The notes beneath the pieces are model-generated. The model was given only the letters and a program-made list of their open reading frames with translations. It did no database searches and had not been told where the DNA came from. A DNA stretch of 64,000 nt from Paenibacillus plantiphilus (GTDB lineage: Bacteria; Bacillota; Bacilli; Paenibacillales; Paenibacillaceae), in contig NZ_CAKMMF010000018.1 of the NCBI RefSeq assembly GCF_927798095.1, forward strand, positions 1 to 64,000, written 5' to 3'. Of this stretch, positions 60,688-64,000 are shown in pieces (the first letter of the stretch is position 1; each line of letters starts with the position of its first letter). The position numbers were made by a program, and so were the translations under genes.

Positions 60688-61629
60688 TTATTGTCCCGCA
60701 TTCAAATGCTTCTTAAGCTGGCTGTGAATGCGGTCCCGCTCCGCCGCGTCTACGATGTAATACCAAATGCTATGAATCATTTGCCCCTTGCCTTTAATCT
60801 CAACCGTCTTGATCTCTTGAATGTTCGAGCTGTAATCACTTATAAATGTTTTCAAATCCTCGAATGATAGATTGGTCTTAATGCTGTCTCCGACTTCATT
60901 CAACAAATCCTGCACACGGGTCAGAGTAGACAGGCTCATTGAGCTGCGCATAATTTGTTGAAGAATTTCGCGCTGCCGGCCATTGCGGCCAAGATCTCCT
61001 TTAGGATCATCATAGCGCATGCGAGAGTACAGCAGAGCTTCTGAGCCATTCAGAGACAGATCGCCCTTCTTGAACTGATGTCCATTGATTGTAAAAGAGA
61101 GCGGATTATCGACCTTCACGCCGCCGATCAAATCAATCAATCTTGCAAAACCCTCCATATTAACCTTCATATAATAATCGATGGGATAATCGAGGAAATG
61201 CTCTACCGTGTGGATTGACATCTCAATACCGCCGAATGCGTACGCATGATTAATTTTGTCCTCTCCGGAGCGGCCGACAATTTCCGTCCTTGTATCCCTC
61301 GGGATGTTGAACATTAGCATCGACTTCCTGGTTGGATTAACAGACAGCACAATCATAGTATCGGAGCGTCCCCGGTCATTCTTCCGCTCGTCAACGCCGA
61401 GAACCAGCACGGTGAAGGAATCTCTGTTCTCTAGCTGGACAGGCTTCACCCGAAGCTTGACCTCGGGGTCCTTGCTTTGATAAACAGGTTTAGCTGCTTC
61501 CTCATAGATTTGGGCGGCAACCTTCTCGACCGAAGCATATAAATACCAGACATAGCCACCCGTCAATAGCAGGGAGAAAAGAAAGATGGAACCTGACCAA
61601 ACGATGATTTTTTTCCATGTACGGTTCAT
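60688..61629 (-). CDS. LytR-CpsA-Psr family ligase
   Basis: This 313-residue protein has one N-terminal helix (about 8-30) and an LCP domain. It shows VLVLGVDERKNDRGRSDTMIVLSVNP, FNIPRDTRTEI, the KINHAYAFGG block and LLYSRMRYDDPKGDLGRNGRQREIL. The arginines and aspartates that bind pyrophosphate lipids are present. LCP proteins attach teichoic acids or capsules to peptidoglycan. AAAGGAG precedes the ATG, and a perfect operator palindrome lies just upstream. Confidence 0.94.
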   Translation of the reverse strand: MNRTWKKIIVWSGSIFLFSLLLTGGYVWYLYASVEKVAAQIYEEAAKPVYQSKDPEVKLRVKPVQLENRDSFTVLVLGVDERKNDRGRSDTMIVLSVNPTRKSMLMFNIPRDTRTEIVGRSGEDKINHAYAFGGIEMSIHTVEHFLDYPIDYYMKVNMEGFARLIDLIGGVKVDNPLSFTINGHQFKKGDLSLNGSEALLYSRMRYDDPKGDLGRNGRQREILQQIMRSSMSLSTLTRVQDLLNEVGDSIKTNLSFEDLKTFISDYSSNIQEIKTVEIKGKGQMIHSIWYYIVDAAERDRIHSQLKKHLNAGQ

Positions 61630-61645
61630 TAGTAATGTCTCCTTT

Positions 61646-61664
61646 ATGATACATTTTGTATCAT
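61646..61664. promoter_or_regulatory. ATGATAC-N5-GTATCAT operator (site D)
   Basis: ATGATAC-ATTTT-GTATCAT is a perfect palindrome 17 bp upstream of the LCP start codon, next to its ribosome site. Confidence 0.75.
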
Positions 61665-61753
61665 TGATGTCGTAAAAACGCCTTCCCTGCTCATATCACT
61701 CGATAACCTTTCGTTTATGCTGAATTTTAGCGGTATGCAAGCAAAATACAGGA

Positions 61754-61782
61754 TTGACATGCTACTATTTGTATCATAAAGT
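61754..61782 (+). promoter_or_regulatory. Promoter of cysC overlapping a GTATCAT half site
   Basis: TTGACA (61754-61759), 17 bp, TAAAGT (61777-61782). TTTGTATCATAAA overlaps the -10 region, so the proposed regulator could repress here. Confidence 0.5.
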
Positions 61783-61817
61783 ATGGATAAGAACGATTGA
61801 GATAGGAGGAACACGCT

Positions 61818-62450
61818 ATGAAAACAAGCTCGGCCCGAGAAACGAAGCCGCATAAGAGCAGCAATATTACGTGGTCTAATTCTATTGTTACAAGAGAGGA
61901 GCGTTGCGCGCTTAACAAGCATGGAAGCTGTGCGCTCTGGCTGACCGGATTATCAGGCTCCGGCAAGTCCACAATCGCCTTCGCAATTGAGAAGGAGCTG
62001 TATCGGCATCATATTAACTCTTATGTACTTGATGGGGATAATATTCGGCATGGATTGAATCGGGATCTAGCGTTTACGGAGGAGGATCGCGCTGAGAATA
62101 TCCGTAGAATCGGCGAGGTATCCAAGCTGTTCGTTGATGCAGGAATGGTCGTCATCGCCGCCTTCATCTCACCTAACGAGGGCGACCGGGCTACAGTTAA
62201 AGAGCTGTTCTTGCCCCATGATTTTATTGAAATTTATATCAAATGCTCGTTGGAAGAATGCGAGCGAAGAGATCCCAAAGGTCTGTACCGACAAGCAAGG
62301 AACGGAAGCATCCCTAATTTTACCGGCATCTCGGCTCCTTATGATGTTCCTGTAAACCCCGCTATTACCATCGATACTGAACAGCTTTCCGTCGAACAGG
62401 CTGTACAGCTTGTCCTCGATTATTTGAAGCTGAGGCACGATATCGCCTAG
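61818..62450 (+). CDS. cysC: Adenylylsulfate kinase
   Basis: This 210-residue APS kinase makes PAPS from APS and ATP. P-loop GLSGSGKST (44-52), [41 protein letters not shown] and the [18 protein letters not shown] segment are all canonical. AGGAGG precedes the ATG. No ATP sulfurylase or sulfotransferase gene adjoins. Its company with polysaccharide genes raises the possibility of PAPS for glycan sulfation, but assimilation is equally possible. Confidence 0.95.
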   Translation: MKTSSARETKPHKSSNITWSNSIVTREERCALNKHGSCALWLTGLSGSGKSTIAFAIEKELYRHHINSYVLDGDNIRHGLNRDLAFTEEDRAENIRRIGEVSKLFVDAGMVVIAAFISPNEGDRATVKELFLPHDFIEIYIKCSLEECERRDPKGLYRQARNGSIPNFTGISAPYDVPVNPAITIDTEQLSVEQAVQLVLDYLKLRHDIA

Positions 62451-62481
62451 AGCCCCCACACACTCCCCATCTGCCCCGACA

Positions 62482-62525
62482 AAGAAGCCCCCGGTCCCAC
62501 TGCGATGTGGTCCCAGAGGCTTCTT
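62482..62525. terminator. Convergent terminator (cysC / Calx-beta gene)
   Basis: AAGAAGCC / GGCTTCTT outer arms with an inner GGTCCCAC / GTGGTCCC-like pairing lie between two convergent genes. Confidence 0.7.
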
Positions 62526-62573
62526 CTTCACACTCACGCTATGACAGCAGCGCAGCAGGAGCCGAGCTGCTAT

Positions 62574-64000
62574 TTAAAACAAATGATCCGTATCATAGAT
62601 AACAACTTTCTGATTCGAAACCGGACCCAATGTTGCCCCGCCTGTCGGGTTGGACAGCTTGATCGTGAACGATTCCAGATTATCGACGATTGCATCGTCT
62701 AGAATTGTTACAACAAACGACTTCACCGTCTCTCCCGCATTGAAGGTCAGCGTGCCGGAGGCTGCCACGTAATCCTGTCCTGCGGTCGCTGTTTTGGCGA
62801 CGAGATTGTATTGAACTGTTACCGTGCCGCTTGATCCGTTTCCGCGCAACACCTTCACTTTGATAGGTCCGGTTTCCTCAATGGCATAATAGTTGGCTGT
62901 TTCAAAGGACAGCTTGCCCGCTAGGCCATCGTTATCCTTGATTGTAATTTGGGTCGTGACCGGATATCCGAGCGCCGCCCCGCCTGTTGGGCTGCTCAGC
63001 TGGACGGTAAACTTCTCATTCCCCTCGACAGCACTGTCATCGATAATCGGTATCGCGATCGTGCGCTCCAATTCGTTCTCGGCGAAGGTCAGAGTCCCCG
63101 TCGAGCTTACAAAATCGCTGCCTCCAGTGGCTGTGCCGTCATAGACAGAATAAACGACCGACGCAACACCGCTAACATCCCTATAGGCGCTGTCACGGCT
63201 AACCGTTACATAGATCTGCCCAGCTCCCTCATTGATCTCTGAAGAAGCGCTCGCAAAGTGGAACTTGCCCGGAGTAGGCCCTGTTGGAGAATCAACGATC
63301 GTTACCGGCACAGTACTGCTCGCATTCGTGCCCGCTCCGCTAGAGTCCCCAATCGCAAGCTCAAGTGTGAAGGTTTCGTTGCCTTCCACAAAAGGATCCT
63401 CATAAATATCAACCGTTATCGCAGCCTCAGTCTGTCCATCGCCAAACAGGATGCTGCCTGTCATGTAGCCGAAAAAATAATCGTTAGTCTCTACTGCGCT
63501 GCCTGATTGATCTTTAACGTATACAGTCACCTCGCCGCTGGAGCCGCCTGTGCGTATAATCTTGAATGAGACCTTGCCTGAATCCTCATCAACAGAATAA
63601 CTGGATTGTTCAAATTGAAAGGTTCCAGCTTGAACATTCTCATTATCCTGCAGCTTAACCTTGAAGGATGGAATGGCCCCCAGCTCGGCGCCGCTGGATG
63701 GGTTGCTAAGCACAATACTGAAATCTTCTTCGCCTTCGCTTAAAGAATCATCAAGCAGTACAATGCCGACCTGCTTCATCGTCTCTCCCGGCTGGAACGT
63801 CAGCGTCCCGCTCTTGGCTGTGTAGTCAAGTCCAGCAATTGCCGTCCCGTTAACTGTCGCGTAGTCTACTGTTACTTGTCCAGATAGACTTCCAGTTCGT
63901 GCAATGGAAATATAATAGGGTCCGCCCTCTACGTAATCGTAATTCTCAGGCACTTCTTCTTCAGCAAATACATAGGACAGCTTCGCTTTAATATTACCGG
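62574..64000 (-). CDS. Calx-beta repeat surface protein, C-terminal part
   Basis: The frame is open through the right edge, so the N-terminus is missing; at least 475 residues are visible. Four Calx-beta domains follow each other, each with an acidic start (VDEDSGKVSFKIIRTGG), TAxxGxDY and GTLTFxxGE, then DDSxVEGxExFTxxLSNPTGGA. These calcium-binding modules occur in large secreted adhesins and matrix proteins. No sorting signal or anchor is seen at the C-terminus, which ends IYDTDHLF. Confidence 0.9.
   Translation of the reverse strand, partial: GNIKAKLSYVFAEEEVPENYDYVEGGPYYISIARTGSLSGQVTVDYATVNGTAIAGLDYTAKSGTLTFQPGETMKQVGIVLLDDSLSEGEEDFSIVLSNPSSGAELGAIPSFKVKLQDNENVQAGTFQFEQSSYSVDEDSGKVSFKIIRTGGSSGEVTVYVKDQSGSAVETNDYFFGYMTGSILFGDGQTEAAITVDIYEDPFVEGNETFTLELAIGDSSGAGTNASSTVPVTIVDSPTGPTPGKFHFASASSEINEGAGQIYVTVSRDSAYRDVSGVASVVYSVYDGTATGGSDFVSSTGTLTFAENELERTIAIPIIDDSAVEGNEKFTVQLSSPTGGAALGYPVTTQITIKDNDGLAGKLSFETANYYAIEETGPIKVKVLRGNGSSGTVTVQYNLVAKTATAGQDYVAASGTLTFNAGETVKSFVVTILDDAIVDNLESFTIKLSNPTGGATLGPVSNQKVVIYDTDHLF

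Overview
The window looks like chromosome of an endospore-forming Bacillota, most likely Paenibacillus or a close relative. The evidence is spore genes (CmpA, Cse60-like, YyaC), the order tex-cmpA-sprT-tRNA cluster that matches Bacillus subtilis ydcI-cmpA-ydcK-trnS, a large c-di-GMP module, three AraC-type regulators, a perfect 7-1-7 Fur box, and many ATG/GTG/TTG starts behind strong AGGAGG ribosome sites. No phage or plasmid backbone is visible.

Layout. 0-0.5 kb: the 5' end of a group II intron leaves the left edge, inserted beside the terminator of a small Fur-box-linked ORF. 0.6-5.6 kb: a YhfI-type hydrolase with a CoaD-like protein, then a sugar oxidoreductase/isomerase pair divergent from an AraC regulator. 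5.7-12.4 kb: an NAD-salvage operon (NrtR-type regulator, PRPP synthetase, nicotinamide phosphoribosyltransferase) and several small proteins. 12.5-15.4 kb: an AT-richer block (GNAT, CsaA, EamA transporter, AraC). 15.6-24 kb: five tRNAs, SprT, CmpA, Tex, a YqgX-type hydrolase, a thioredoxin-like protein, DedA and a cupredoxin. 24-31 kb: an O-antigen-ligase/TPR protein and an ABC exporter pair. 31-36 kb: four c-di-GMP genes (PilZ, HD-GYP, two GGDEF). 36-40 kb: housekeeping and spore genes. 40.7-45.8 kb: galK-galE-galT with a divergent AraC regulator. 45.8-57.7 kb: envelope and stress proteins (AI-2E permease, YflT, DUF1328, YtxH), asparaginase, amine oxidase, cardiolipin synthase, an M23 peptidase-bactofilin pair and an ABC-2 transporter. 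57.9-64 kb: a surface-polysaccharide-like group (UDP-glucose dehydrogenase, PilZ-like protein, LytR-CpsA-Psr protein, APS kinase) and the C-terminal part of a Calx-beta protein.

The most unusual content lies between genes. There are two separate tandem arrays with the same 113-bp period and a shared core, one of them flanked by two direct copies of a MITE-like element. A ~179-bp interspersed element occurs three times with conserved TGCAAAAATACA boxes. Many short minisatellites occur, one inside a coding region and one inside the gal operon. A palindromic operator, ATGATAC-N5-GTATCAT, recurs as full or half sites only around the genes of the 57.7-61.8 kb group, which suggests one unrecognised regulator. 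All function assignments come from reading motifs and family resemblance; no database search was possible.
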